From Terriglobales bacterium (GTDB lineage: Bacteria; Acidobacteriota; Terriglobia; Terriglobales; Acidobacteriaceae), in contig JAICXB010000015.1 in assembly GCA_025980765.1 (NCBI GenBank), positions 1 through 64,000 of the forward strand: 64,000 nt of DNA. The letters are read 5' to 3'. Below the pieces are notes generated by a model that had not been told where the DNA came from, did not search any database, and saw only the letters and a program-made list of their open reading frames with translations. The stretch's first letter is position 1. Each line of letters starts with the position of its first letter. Positions 44,351 to 53,446 of this stretch are shown here, in pieces. The position numbers and the translations under genes were made by a program.

Positions 44351-47293
44351 CTAGAACGTGAGCTTTGCCGAGAACTGAAACGATCGCGCCGCCAACTGGT
44401 TCGTGATGCCGGCAAGCGGCTGGCCGAAGGTGGAGTTGGCCGGCAGAGTGGCTCCATTCCCAAACACGCCGTTGTAGCCCACAAAGTTGGCGTGGTTGAA
44501 AACATTGAAGGCTTCCGCGCGAAGATCCAGTTGCACGCGCTCGCTCCCAAGCGGGAAAGGCCGTTCTGCAAATGGCGAGACCTCGTAAATCGCTCGACCT
44601 CTCCCGGTATTGCGTCCAACTACTACTCCGTCGATCACGGGACGATCCGCTGTTGCGCCGGGATCGCCGAAATTGTTCGCGCCGGTCGTAATGTTGAACG
44701 GCAGTCCCGAGGCCAGAGTGCCTACTCCGCCGACCGTGATGTGCAACGGCGCGACATAGAATCCGCTGAGGACGAAGCGATGGCGCTGGTCGAAAATGGC
44801 GTCGCCGTACTCGGCCGCGCCGACAAAATTCGGATCATTAGGATTCTGCTGGGGAACGTCGGGATCCACGTTGTCGCTGGTATGCGAGTACACATAGCTG
44901 GCCAGCATGGAGAACCGGCTGGTGAAGCGGTGGTTGAGGTTCAAGTTGAAGGAATTGTAGTGCGCGTAGCCGTCATTTATGTCGGTCTGGATGACGGTAT
45001 AGGGCGGTTGTGGACCGGTGGCTTTCGCTGGATTGCACGCTAAACCATTCTGGGAATAAAAGGACATCCAGAACGGCCGCGTGCAGTTGGCCGCCTGCGC
45101 TGTCCGCACTTGCCCTGGCGCGGTGCGGACGAATGGTGCGGGCGCATCCACGTCCAGCGGGCGATTAATCTTCACGGTGTGGGAACCCACATAATCCATA
45201 CTCAGCACCCAGTCCGGGACGAACTGATGTTCGATCCCTAGGGTCCATTGTTCCGAGTATGGATTCAGCAGTGCGTCAGGATATTGGGTTAGAGTGGCAA
45301 CCGGGAAGAATTGGTCATAAAACGAGGCCCTGCCCGGGCGGATATAGATGCTGCGCGGCGGCAGCACCGCGCCCGATGGGAATGCCTGCAGCGGAGCTGC
45401 GGAAACACTCTGCGGAAAACCGATCTGTCCGGCTTGCGCGGTGAAGTTGAATACCCCGGTCGGTCCGGAGAGCGCGTAATTCGCTTCGGAATTATCGACT
45501 ACCTGCGAGTAGTAGATTCCGAAGCCACCGCGAAGCGTAGTGGTGTCATGGCCGTGCAGGTTGTAAACGAAGCCGAATCGAGGCGCGAAATCCTTTCTCG
45601 AATCGGTGAACGTCTGTTGTTCATAACGCAAACCGAAGTTGATGGTAACGTCGGGACGTAGTCGAAAATCATCCTGCACAAACAATGCCCAGAGCGTGTC
45701 ATCGACGGTGTAGCTTCCATTGCCGAAGCTTTGGGTGTAGCTGTTGACGTTCGCGATGTCTCCAAGAAACGCCGGGCCCTCACAAATGGAGAGGCTTTGC
45801 GTGCAGGTTTTGTACGTGAACTGTCCAAGAAAAATCGGGCCGCCAAATTCCTTGCTGTCGCCGCCGTTGTGCGCGTGAATGACATCGGCTCCGAATCGCA
45901 CTTGATGACGTCCCCACGAAGCTGAAAACGTGTCCGCAGCCTGGTACTGCCGGTTCTGCAGCAGAGCCGATTGCGAGGTCCCGGTGGTGAAGGTTCCCCC
46001 AGACGTTGTTGGAACGACGAACTGCGTTCCCAAAACGACCGGATCAAACTCCGTGATCGGTGAAGCCAGCTGAAACTGCAGGCGCGCATTGTTCAGCAGG
46101 GAAGAACTCAGGATTGCCGTTTCCCCCAGCTCCGTCGAGTAGGTGCGCCGTTTAAAGATGCGGTCCACTGTAGGCAGGGTATTGCCACCAACGGTGCCGT
46201 TTGGGTTGGTGTCATGAAAACTGTCGGCATCTTCAACCAGGAAGAGAGTATTGTTTTCGTTGATTTGATGGTCGAGGCGCGCATAAGCCAGCCATCCGCG
46301 ATAGTGTCCGACGAAGCTGCCGAGAGCGATCGGAGATGTAATCGGAGAGGCACGGTCCTGCCAGCTATATTCGCCGGACAGAAAAAAATGAGTGCGATTG
46401 CTGGCGCCAATCGGACCACCAAGCGAAGCTGCGCCCTGCGTCAATTTGTCGCTGGTGAGATCGTTGCCATTGGCGGCGCTCGTCGTAGTGAATCCGGACA
46501 GTTTGGCCCCGAGCGACGACGGCCGGAAAAGCCCGAGCGCATCACCATGAAACTGATTGCCGCCGCTGCGCGTAACGATGTTGACTACGCTCCCCGCACT
46601 GGCTCCGTACTCGGCGGAAAATGCGTTCTCCAGAACCGTCATCTCCTGCACAGCATCGACCGGAATGTTGGAGAAGATTGTCTGTCTTCCCCACAAGTCA
46701 TCGCCGGTTCCGCCATCGACTTCGAACCATGCTTGCCGCCGCCCTCCGCCATTGGTGGTGAACAAGTTCTCATTCATGAACGCGTCGCCCTGATTGATCG
46801 CCGGACGATTGGCCGCGTTCAGCAAAGGCAGGAAAGTGATTCTCCGGTTTAGAAGCGGCGTTTCTTCCACTTGCGAGGTCCCCAGAAGATCGCCAAGTTG
46901 GGGTTCGTCGGTGCGAACTTCTCCGGCAATTCCGGTAACATCGACCTGCGTCTCGCCACCCGTCACGCTGAGTTCCAGTTTGAGGTTCGCGCTCGTGCCA
47001 CCGCTGAGTGTGATTCCTTCCAGATGAGCGTCGGCAAATCCTTGCCTGCTGGCCGTAATCGCATACGTTCCCGAAACGGGAAGTCCGGCGAGAGAAAAGC
47101 TTCCAGAATGATCGGTGTGCACGCTGCGCTGCAGACGAGTCAGGCTGTTGGTGGCGGTGACCTGCACACCAGGAATGGCAGCTTGACTCTGATCGATGAC
47201 AATGCCGTGTATGGTGGCGGTGTCAGGGGTCTGAGCTGAGGCGAAAATGGAGAAGCTAAAAATGAGCAGCAGTAACGCAGATCGAGCAGTCAA
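44351..47293 (-). CDS. TonB-dependent outer-membrane receptor with carboxypeptidase-regulatory-like domain (Oar-like)
   Basis: 980 residues. Signal peptide (ALLLLIFSFSIFASA). A regulatory-like domain (about 25-110: TIHGIVIDQSQAAIPGVQVT, FADAHLEGITLSGGTSANLK). A plug-like domain (about 130-250: VDAVQEMTVLENAFSAEYG, SAGSVVNIVTRSGGNQFHGD). Then a large barrel ending FQFSAKLTF. This Oar/TonB type is abundant in Acidobacteria. The substrate is probably a carbohydrate or peptide but cannot be told; there is no neighbouring degradative gene. The terminal Phe is right for outer-membrane assembly. Confidence 0.93.
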   Translation of the reverse strand: MTARSALLLLIFSFSIFASAQTPDTATIHGIVIDQSQAAIPGVQVTATNSLTRLQRSVHTDHSGSFSLAGLPVSGTYAITASRQGFADAHLEGITLSGGTSANLKLELSVTGGETQVDVTGIAGEVRTDEPQLGDLLGTSQVEETPLLNRRITFLPLLNAANRPAINQGDAFMNENLFTTNGGGRRQAWFEVDGGTGDDLWGRQTIFSNIPVDAVQEMTVLENAFSAEYGASAGSVVNIVTRSGGNQFHGDALGLFRPSSLGAKLSGFTTTSAANGNDLTSDKLTQGAASLGGPIGASNRTHFFLSGEYSWQDRASPITSPIALGSFVGHYRGWLAYARLDHQINENNTLFLVEDADSFHDTNPNGTVGGNTLPTVDRIFKRRTYSTELGETAILSSSLLNNARLQFQLASPITEFDPVVLGTQFVVPTTSGGTFTTGTSQSALLQNRQYQAADTFSASWGRHQVRFGADVIHAHNGGDSKEFGGPIFLGQFTYKTCTQSLSICEGPAFLGDIANVNSYTQSFGNGSYTVDDTLWALFVQDDFRLRPDVTINFGLRYEQQTFTDSRKDFAPRFGFVYNLHGHDTTTLRGGFGIYYSQVVDNSEANYALSGPTGVFNFTAQAGQIGFPQSVSAAPLQAFPSGAVLPPRSIYIRPGRASFYDQFFPVATLTQYPDALLNPYSEQWTLGIEHQFVPDWVLSMDYVGSHTVKINRPLDVDAPAPFVRTAPGQVRTAQAANCTRPFWMSFYSQNGLACNPAKATGPQPPYTVIQTDINDGYAHYNSFNLNLNHRFTSRFSMLASYVYSHTSDNVDPDVPQQNPNDPNFVGAAEYGDAIFDQRHRFVLSGFYVAPLHITVGGVGTLASGLPFNITTGANNFGDPGATADRPVIDGVVVGRNTGRGRAIYEVSPFAERPFPLGSERVQLDLRAEAFNVFNHANFVGYNGVFGNGATLPANSTFGQPLAGITNQLAARSFQFSAKLTF

Positions 47294-47382
47294 TCGGCAG
47301 CCTTCCAGGAACCTTCCAAGCTAGACTGCCTTGTTGATTACTACCAGCCAGCGTACGAGGATGTGCTTGCCTGCTCGTCGCC

Positions 47383-48009
47383 TCAGGACGTGGGGACCGA
47401 CTTCAATGCGGGCGCCGGCTTACGCGATGCGATCCGGTCGACGATCCGGAACGCCAGCAGCGCGGCCAGAATGCCGGCCATGATCTCCGGGCGGGTGAGG
47501 TCGCGTTTTACCAGCCACCAGAAGTGGACGACGCCCGCTATGGCGCTGCCATAGATCAACCGATGCAGGTTCTGCCAGCGTTTTCCTCCCAAGCGTCGAA
47601 TCGAAGCTGCCGTCGACGTAAACGCGAGAGGGGCCATCAGGCACCACGCAGTAAATCCGGCGGTGATGAAGGGCCGCTTGTACACGTCTTTGACGATCTC
47701 ATGGATATCGAAGAACTTGTCGAACCAGAGATAGGTCATCAGGTGCAGGCAGCCGTAGAAAAACGCGAACAGCCCGACCATTCGCCGGAAGCGAATCAAC
47801 CAGTTCAGCCCGGAGAGCTTCCGCAGCGGACTAATCGCCAGTGTGATCAGCAGCAGGTAAAGGGTCCAGTGTCCGGTCGAAAACGTGATCTCGCTCAGCG
47901 GATTAGCGCCGAGCTCATCATGAGTCGCCTTCCAGACCAGCAAGCTTACCGGCGAAAGACAAAGCGCCCAGACGAGGACTTTAAGGAGAATGATGAATCG
48001 GCGAGGCAT
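47383..48009 (-). CDS. msrQ: MsrQ, haem-binding membrane subunit of periplasmic methionine sulfoxide reductase
   Basis: 208 residues, five to six transmembrane helices of the ferric-reductase-like domain. Haem-ligand His residues are in FFYGCLHLMTYLW and WQNLHRLIYGSAIAGVVHFWW. LSPLRKLSGLNWLIRFRRMVG-like and KRPFITAGFTAWCLMAPLAF segments match MsrQ/YedZ. It passes electrons from the quinone pool or flavin to MsrP. msrP lies directly upstream; a composite family B repeat of about 225 bases separates the two genes. Confidence 0.95.
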   Translation of the reverse strand: MPRRFIILLKVLVWALCLSPVSLLVWKATHDELGANPLSEITFSTGHWTLYLLLITLAISPLRKLSGLNWLIRFRRMVGLFAFFYGCLHLMTYLWFDKFFDIHEIVKDVYKRPFITAGFTAWCLMAPLAFTSTAASIRRLGGKRWQNLHRLIYGSAIAGVVHFWWLVKRDLTRPEIMAGILAALLAFRIVDRIASRKPAPALKSVPTS

Positions 48010-48017
48010 GAAAAAAA

Positions 48018-48242
48018 GCTGCTGGCTCCTAGCTGCTGGCTGCTAGCCAAGACACAAAACCAAGAGCAACAGCTTTACCACGGATTTCACGGCACGAGCA
48101 CGGATTGCACGGATTCATTTCTTTCTCTTGCTTGATATAGATCCGTGCGATCCGTGTACATCCGTGAAATCCGTGGTAAAGCTGTTGCTCTTGGTTTTGC
48201 TTTTGCCGTTAGCTGGTAGCCAGTAGCGAGCAGCCAGAAGCT
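48018..48242. repeat. Composite nested inverted repeat, family B (copy B2), with perfect 37-bp arms
   Basis: Outer arms 48018-48048 and 48208-48242 carry AGCTGCTGGCTGCTAGC-type words. The inner arms 48056-48092 and 48162-48198 are perfectly inverted over 37 bp (modules CCAAGAGCAAC, AGCTTTACC and ACGGATTTCACGG). The centre continues with CACGGATTGCACGGAT against ATCCGTGCGATCCGTG. The right outer arm overlaps the msrP stop (48241-48243) and the left begins 8 bases before the msrQ ATG, so the element fills the operon gap. Confidence 0.92.
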
Positions 48243-49194
48243 AAAAATACTTCTTCAAATCCATCCCGCTATACAGGCTCGCGACCTGGTCGCCGTATCC
48301 GTTGAACATCAGCGTTTTGCGTTTCAGGAATTCGCCAATGCGGCGTTCGGTCGCCTGGCTCCATCGGGGATGATCAACGTTGGGATTCACGTTTGAATAG
48401 AAACCATACTCGTTGGGCGCAGCTTTATTCCATGCGGTTGCCGGTTCGTGGCCGACGAAATCGATTTTTACGATCGACTTGATCCCTTTGAAGCCGTATT
48501 TCCACGGCACCACAATCCGTACCGGCGCGCCGTCTTGATTGGGAAGCGTTTCGCCATACATTCCAAAAGTAAGCAGCGTGAGCGGATTCATGGCTTCGTC
48601 CATTCGCAGGCCTTCCGTATAAGGCCAGTCGAGCACGTTCGAGCGCTGGCCGGGCATTTCGGAGGGCCGGTAAACGGAAGTGAAGGCCACATATTTGGCT
48701 TTCGACGTGGGCTGCACCTGATCGATCAGCTTGCTCAGCGGGAATCCCACCCAGGGAATCACCATCGACCAGCCTTCGACGCAGCGCATGCGATAAATCC
48801 GCTCTTCCAGCGAGGCCAGCTTCATCAACTCGTCAAGATCATAGGTTTTCTTCTGCGCGACCGCGCCCGTCACCTGCACCTTCCAGGGACTGGTCTTGAA
48901 GTTGCGCGCCAGGTCTGCCGGCCCATATTTGTCCACGCTGAATTCATAAAAATTGTTGTAGTTGCTGATGTCCTTCAGCGGGGTCAGCTTCTCGTCAGTC
49001 GAGAAGGAGCTCTTCACGGTGGAGAGCTTGGTGTTGGCCTCAACGGTTTGCGATGGACGCGCCATCTCACAAGCGCCGGTGGCCAGCGCGGCGCCAAAGA
49101 TCGTGGCCCCGGAGATGAACTTGCGCCGATCCAGGTAGAGAGATTTTGGCGTGATTTCAGAAGAAGGAATATCGGCAGCTTTCTTGATTAGCAT
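48241..49194 (-). CDS. msrP: MsrP, molybdopterin catalytic subunit of periplasmic methionine sulfoxide reductase
   Basis: 317 residues. A Tat signal, [20 protein letters not shown] (about 22-41), exports it folded. The sulfite-oxidase-like fold has the Mo-coordinating Cys in [17 protein letters not shown] (about 137), with FPLSKLI and [20 protein letters not shown] following. The tail [20 protein letters not shown] is typical. It reduces oxidised Met in periplasmic proteins using electrons from MsrQ. Strain-specific targets are unknown. Confidence 0.96.
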   Translation of the reverse strand: MLIKKAADIPSSEITPKSLYLDRRKFISGATIFGAALATGACEMARPSQTVEANTKLSTVKSSFSTDEKLTPLKDISNYNNFYEFSVDKYGPADLARNFKTSPWKVQVTGAVAQKKTYDLDELMKLASLEERIYRMRCVEGWSMVIPWVGFPLSKLIDQVQPTSKAKYVAFTSVYRPSEMPGQRSNVLDWPYTEGLRMDEAMNPLTLLTFGMYGETLPNQDGAPVRIVVPWKYGFKGIKSIVKIDFVGHEPATAWNKAAPNEYGFYSNVNPNVDHPRWSQATERRIGEFLKRKTLMFNGYGDQVASLYSGMDLKKYF

Positions 49195-49249
49195 TTATGA
49201 TTCCCAGCGTGTTGGATTCATTATAAGTACGAATGTGGCAGCGACCGGG

Positions 49250-49356
49250 GATTTCGTAGTCTGGTAATTGGGATGTTTCATAATTGTTTCTTTCACTTAC
49301 GATGCATCTCCTGTTTTTCAAATTACCCGATTACGAAATTACACAATTACGAAATT
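49250..49356. repeat. Intergenic inverted repeat, family D (copy D2)
   Basis: Left arm 49250-49272 (GATTTCGTAGTCTGGTAATT core) and right arm 49319-49356 (AATTACCCGATTACGAAATT core). The spacer is about 46 nt. It lies between murB's stop (49363) and the msrP start region (49194), both on the minus strand. Confidence 0.8.
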
Positions 49357-49362
49357 GCCGTT

Positions 49363-50409
49363 TCAGAATCCCACAAAAACCGGCTCGGGATGAAGCGTTA
49401 CTCCGAACACATTCGCCACCCCTTCTTGCACTCTGTTCTTCAACTCCACTATTTCCGCTGCCGTAGCTCCACCGCGATTGACGATCGCGAGACTGTGCTT
49501 GCGCGAAATCCCCACCCGTCCCATAGCAAAGCCTTTGTGGAATCCGGAACGCTCTACCAGCCACGCCGCCGATATCTTCACCTGCCCATCTTCCGCGGGA
49601 TAACTGGGCGGCTTCTGCTCGCGACATACTGACAGCGCGGCAATCCGCTCGTACTCCGCCACAGCGACGATCGGATTCTTGAAGAACGATCCAGCGCTGC
49701 GGCAATCATCATCTCCGGCAGTAATGAGCATGGCCTTGCTCGCGCGAATCTGGCGAACCGCCTCGCGGGTTTGACCTAAACTGGGCGATTGAGAGCGGCC
49801 GGCAAAGTGCCGTTTCAGATCGGCGTAGTCAATGCGTGGCGCGCCGCCGGGAGTGAGCAAATATGAAACTTGCGTGACAATGTACCGGCCCTTCTGCGTC
49901 GAATTGAAGATGCTGGTTCTATACGAGAAGCCGCATTCGGCGTTGCTCATCTCGGTCACGTTCCCGGTCGCAATTTCGATCACCCGCACACTGGTGATCG
50001 TCTCCGCGACTTCCTGCCCGTAGGCGCCGACGTTCTGTACCGGAGTGCCGCCCACGGTGCCGGGAATGCCGCTCATGCATTCGATGCCTGCGCAATTCTG
50101 CTCGACGGAGAGGGCCACGAGCTTGTCCCAATCTTCGCCGGCCCCGGCGTGAAACAGCCGTTTGCCATTGCTCTCTCGAGTGCTGATTCCGGAGATACCG
50201 ATCTTCAGAACCAGTCCGGGCCAGCCGGTATCGGCCACTACAAGATTGCTGCCCCCGCCGAGCACGAACAATGGCAGAGAATGACTGCGGGCATGCTGCA
50301 ACGCCTGCAGCACTTCGCTCTCATCAGCGGCTTCAACGAAAAAACGCGCCGGGCCTCCGACCTGAAAGGTGGTGTAAGGCGCCAGAGTGAGATGTTCGCG
50401 GATTTTCAA
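49363..50409 (-). CDS. murB: UDP-N-acetylmuramate dehydrogenase
   Basis: 348 residues. FAD-binding domain with TTFQVGGPARFFVEA, LFVLGGGSNLVVADTG and IECMSGIPGTVGGTPVQNVG (conserved GIPGxxGG). Catalytic residues lie in CGFSYRTSIF, DCRSAGSFFKNP (Ser acid) and the C-terminal ISRKHSLAIVNRGGATAAEI. It makes UDP-MurNAc for peptidoglycan. The insert between GSFFKNP and KISAAWLVE is consistent with a type I enzyme. It is followed by msrPQ after a family D repeat. Confidence 0.97.
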   Translation of the reverse strand: MKIREHLTLAPYTTFQVGGPARFFVEAADESEVLQALQHARSHSLPLFVLGGGSNLVVADTGWPGLVLKIGISGISTRESNGKRLFHAGAGEDWDKLVALSVEQNCAGIECMSGIPGTVGGTPVQNVGAYGQEVAETITSVRVIEIATGNVTEMSNAECGFSYRTSIFNSTQKGRYIVTQVSYLLTPGGAPRIDYADLKRHFAGRSQSPSLGQTREAVRQIRASKAMLITAGDDDCRSAGSFFKNPIVAVAEYERIAALSVCREQKPPSYPAEDGQVKISAAWLVERSGFHKGFAMGRVGISRKHSLAIVNRGGATAAEIVELKNRVQEGVANVFGVTLHPEPVFVGF

Positions 50410-50461
50410 TCTCAGATGAGATTACCGCATCTCCACAAAGAAGCTTCTGCGAAGTACATCG

Positions 50462-51598
50462 CTAACAATCTCGACCGTCCGCTCCGAAAGCCGTGGCGGA
50501 GTCGCCGGGAACTACTCCAGCATTGGCAAATTTGAGAGCTTTGCCGCTTTCGAGGACCTTTTCGTACAGCTCCGAATAGCCGTCCGCCATGCGCTTGGCC
50601 GAATGATGCTCTTGCGAGAATTGCCGGCACTGCATTGGATCAATCTCAGCGACACGAGGTAGTGCGGAGATCATCTCGACCGCATTGTCTACTAATATTC
50701 CCGTCACGCCAGGCTCCACTACTTCGGTGAGAGCGCCCCGGCGCAGCGCAATGACTGGGGTGCCGCATGCGGCGGCCTCCATCGCCACTATGGAACTGGT
50801 CTCGTTGATTTCGCTGGTAATAAGCAGCGCGCGGGCGTTGCGGATCAGCTCAATTTTCTCGCTGAATGTCGGGTGGTCCACAAACTTGGCCCGGTCGCCT
50901 GCGCGCTTAAGCCGCGGGATGATCTCTCGCGCGAAGTACTTCTGGTGATACAGAAACGGATACACCGTCCCGGCCAGGATTAGACGGGCGCCGGCGGCAT
51001 GGGCAACGTCCAATGCAGTGTGCGCGCCCTTTTCTTCACAGATTCGTCCAAGCCAAAGCAGATATTCCCGTTCCCGATATGGAACCACCGCAGCGGCAAA
51101 GCGTTCCAGAGCGATACCATTGGCTACGCTTCCGAGTACCCGCGGCAAACTGCGAAATTCGGCCATCTGCGATTGCGATACGCAGTTGAAGGACACCCGC
51201 TCTGGAACCAGGCCGAATTCGACGTTTTTATAGAGTCCCAGAGGCAGATGCAGGGTCGCCAGCAGCGGAAGGGGCAGTTCGTTCGCATGCGGCCAAAACC
51301 CGCCGCTCATATCGTGAACCAAGTCGAAGCCGCTGGCACCGCCCCCAAGCAGCCAGTCAAATACTCTGCGCTTCTGTTCCTCAGCCGCTTTTTCGAAGCT
51401 GTCAATGTGGCCATTCGAATCGCCTGTAGCAAACAGTTCGCCTGCAATCTGCGATCCATGACACGCCGCTACGCACGTCTCATTCCCCCGACGATGCATC
51501 TCCCGCTCCAAAGTCCAGAGCACCTGCTCCGCCCCGCCCGCGCTGTGCTCGGAAAGCGGAAGCAACGGATATGCAATGTAGAGAATTCGCAATCGCAA
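50462..51598 (-). CDS. Glycosyltransferase family 4 (GT4)
   Basis: 378 residues. GT-B fold: N-terminal SAGGAEQVLWTLEREMHRRG and FDLVHDMSGG, then a nucleotide-sugar domain with YLLWLGRICEEKGAHTALDV (about 205-224), ILAGTVY and the E-x7-E motif region NETSSIVAMEAAACGTPVIA (about 290-309). A family GT4 sugar transfer to an acceptor is expected; donor and acceptor are unknown. It is adjacent to a PIG-L deacetylase gene on the same strand with a 185-base gap holding a repeat, so it may take part in a GlcNAc-based glycoconjugate or thiol pathway. Confidence 0.9.
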   Translation of the reverse strand: MRLRILYIAYPLLPLSEHSAGGAEQVLWTLEREMHRRGNETCVAACHGSQIAGELFATGDSNGHIDSFEKAAEEQKRRVFDWLLGGGASGFDLVHDMSGGFWPHANELPLPLLATLHLPLGLYKNVEFGLVPERVSFNCVSQSQMAEFRSLPRVLGSVANGIALERFAAAVVPYREREYLLWLGRICEEKGAHTALDVAHAAGARLILAGTVYPFLYHQKYFAREIIPRLKRAGDRAKFVDHPTFSEKIELIRNARALLITSEINETSSIVAMEAAACGTPVIALRRGALTEVVEPGVTGILVDNAVEMISALPRVAEIDPMQCRQFSQEHHSAKRMADGYSELYEKVLESGKALKFANAGVVPGDSATAFGADGRDC

Positions 51599-51604
51599 CC
51601 TTAT

Positions 51605-51753
51605 GGTTTAACCACGGAGACACGGAGACACGGAGGAAGATTGGTATTGGATAACTTCGTAATCGGGTAATTGAAATCTGAGTTTTCTGACAATTTCGAA
51701 ACAACAGATTACAAATTACCCGGTTTTCTCCGTGTCTCTGTGTCTCCGTAGTG
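51605..51753. repeat. Hybrid inverted repeat: family A outside, family D inside (copy A4/D3)
   Basis: Outer arms 51605-51638 (CACGGAGACACGGAGACACG core) and 51726-51753 (CCGTGTCTCTGTGTCTCCG) are family A words. Inside lies a family D pair, 51652-51681 (CGTAATCGGGTAATTGAAAT) against 51694-51723 (CAGATTACAAATTACCCGG). It lies between the GT4 gene and the PIG-L gene. Two families nested in one hairpin. Confidence 0.85.
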
Positions 51754-51783
51754 AAATCCTACGTTTCTGAGCCGATGGAATTT

Positions 51784-52566
51784 TCATCTTTCCAGCGGAG
51801 CCTTCGCGGAAACGAAATCGACGAAGGCGGCGCAGACCTCCTCGGGTGTCATGCGCCATTGCCAGTACTCGTAATTCAATTTTCCTGGATGGGGACGACG
51901 AGCATAATCGTAGGCCGCCTGGGGCCGAAATCGCTCCAGGCCGGTTTCGAATGGAGGCAGCGAGGTGAACTGAGATTTGTAACAACTCAGCATGCGCAGT
52001 TTCGCCTCAAGCTCCTCTCCATCTACGACATACTCCAACACCTCGCCGTGTTCCTCGACGAACTGCTGGTGCACTCCGGCGCCATTGCTGTCACGGTGAT
52101 ACAGAGGCGCCTCCCACAATGGAAGCGTAGTGGCGCGCGCGAGTTGTGCCGCGAGAAAGTTGCAGGCGTCGTGGTCAGGGTGTCCCCCTTCGTACGCCAA
52201 CGTCAGCAGGCACTCCGGACGCCGTCGTTCAACGATTGCCGCAAGCGCCGCAAATGCAGCCGGCAATGCTCGATAGAGGCGCTGATCGGTCAAAGGCGCT
52301 GAACTCTGCCGAGCCAGAAACTCGACTTCACTCACATGTACAGCTTTCAGGGCGGCGACGGCTTCATCTTCGCGGATGGCAGCATACTGTTCGCGCGAGC
52401 CGAAGCGGCCCCAGAAGTATTCGTCTTCCGGCGCTCCGTCGGTCGCGAAGACCACACAAGGGTCGCGCATCTGCTGCAGCAGACCGCCGCAGGTAATGGT
52501 TTCATCATCAGGATGCGCGATGATGACCAGGGTGCGTCCTAGTAAGGGCTGCAGGGAAGCGGACAT
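51784..52566 (-). CDS. PIG-L family deacetylase
   Basis: 260 residues. Zinc site: the AHPDDETITCGGLL motif (about 17-30; H, D, D) plus the distal His in YEGGHPDHDACNFLA. LVIIAHPDDET, IREDEAVAALKAV and LLTLAYEGGHPD are typical of PIG-L/LmbE enzymes, which remove acetyl from GlcNAc derivatives. Substrates in this family include GlcNAc-PI, GlcNAc-malate (bacillithiol) and mycothiol precursors. The nearby GT4 fits a two-step GlcNAc pathway. Start ATG 52566 directly borders the palindrome in the dapD gap. Confidence 0.92.
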   Translation of the reverse strand: MSASLQPLLGRTLVIIAHPDDETITCGGLLQQMRDPCVVFATDGAPEDEYFWGRFGSREQYAAIREDEAVAALKAVHVSEVEFLARQSSAPLTDQRLYRALPAAFAALAAIVERRRPECLLTLAYEGGHPDHDACNFLAAQLARATTLPLWEAPLYHRDSNGAGVHQQFVEEHGEVLEYVVDGEELEAKLRMLSCYKSQFTSLPPFETGLERFRPQAAYDYARRPHPGKLNYEYWQWRMTPEEVCAAFVDFVSAKAPLER

Positions 52567-52612
52567 AAGCTGCTAAGCTTCTAAGCTCAGCCGCTTAGTA
52601 GCTTAGCAGCTA
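52567..52612. repeat. Palindrome filling the PIG-L/dapD divergent gap, family H (copy H2)
   Basis: AAGCTGCTAAGCTTCTAAGC (52567-52586) and GCTTAGTAGCTTAGCAGCT (52593-52611) are an imperfect inverted repeat. The gap between the two start codons (52566 and 52616) is only 49 bases and the element occupies it from 52567 to 52612. Both start regions therefore lie directly on the repeat, and any promoter between them must overlap it. The core words AGCTTCTAAGC match copy H1. Confidence 0.85.
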
Positions 52613-52615
52613 TTT

Positions 52616-53446
52616 ATGTCAACTCTGCGCCAGGAAATCGTGCGCCTCTTTGATGCCGGCCCGCGCGCCAAGGACGATCCGCAATCGCTTTCGATATTCC
52701 TGCGGTTCCGCGAGGCGCTGACCCGCGGCGAGATTCGCGCCGCCGAAAAGGCTGGAGATCAGTGGTCGGTGAATGCCTGGGTGAAGCAGGGCATTCTGCT
52801 TGGCTTTCGTCTTGGGCAACTCGAAGAGCGCGGAGACTCCCTGTCGTTCGTCGACAAGAACACTTTTCCCCCGCGGGCTCTGCGAATTTGCGACCAAGTC
52901 CGCGTGGTCCCCGGCGGATCGTCCATTCGCACCGGCGCGTTTGTCGCCGCGTCCGTCATCTGCATGCCGCCGATGTACATCAATGTTGGCGCATACGTAG
53001 ATGAAGGCACGCTGGTGGACTCGCACGCTCTGGTCGGATCCTGCGCTCAAATTGGCAAGCGCGTTCATCTCAGCGCGGCAGCGCAAATCGGCGGCATACT
53101 TGAGCCGGTGAACGCCTCGCCTGTGATCGTCGAGGACGATGTGCTGGTCGGCGGAAACTGCGGTGTCTATGAAGGCACGCAAGTGCGTGCACGGGCGGTG
53201 CTCGGAGCCGGCACTATCCTCACCCGCTCCACACCGGTTTACGATCTCGTCCGAGGAGAACTCCATCGCGCCTCCGCCGAGCGTCCACTGGTGATTCCCG
53301 AAGGAGCAGTGGTAGTGCCCGGAGCCCGCGCCATTTCGCGCGGCAAAGGCCAGGAGTGGGGACTGTCGCTCTACACGCCAGTGATCGTGAAGTACCGCGA
53401 CGAGAAAACAGATCAGTCGATTGAGTTGGAAGAGCTGTTGCGTTAG
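52616..53446 (+). CDS. dapD: 2,3,4,5-tetrahydropyridine-2,6-dicarboxylate N-succinyltransferase
   Basis: 276 residues. Left-handed beta-helix acyltransferase with hexapeptide turns: GGSSIRTGAFVAASVICMPP, YINVGAYVDEGTLVDSHALV, GSCAQIGKRVHLSAAAQIGG, DDVLVGGNCGVYEGTQV. The N-terminal helical domain (REALTRGEIRAAEKAG) is typical of DapD. Uses succinyl-CoA in the lysine/diaminopimelate pathway. No Shine-Dalgarno is seen because a family H palindrome lies directly upstream. A composite family B repeat follows. Confidence 0.96.
   Translation: MSTLRQEIVRLFDAGPRAKDDPQSLSIFLRFREALTRGEIRAAEKAGDQWSVNAWVKQGILLGFRLGQLEERGDSLSFVDKNTFPPRALRICDQVRVVPGGSSIRTGAFVAASVICMPPMYINVGAYVDEGTLVDSHALVGSCAQIGKRVHLSAAAQIGGILEPVNASPVIVEDDVLVGGNCGVYEGTQVRARAVLGAGTILTRSTPVYDLVRGELHRASAERPLVIPEGAVVVPGARAISRGKGQEWGLSLYTPVIVKYRDEKTDQSIELEELLR

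Noticed and set aside
50462-52566. Naming the GT4 and PIG-L genes bshA and bshB
   Set aside because: The sequences show only family-level motifs, and BshC was not seen in the window.
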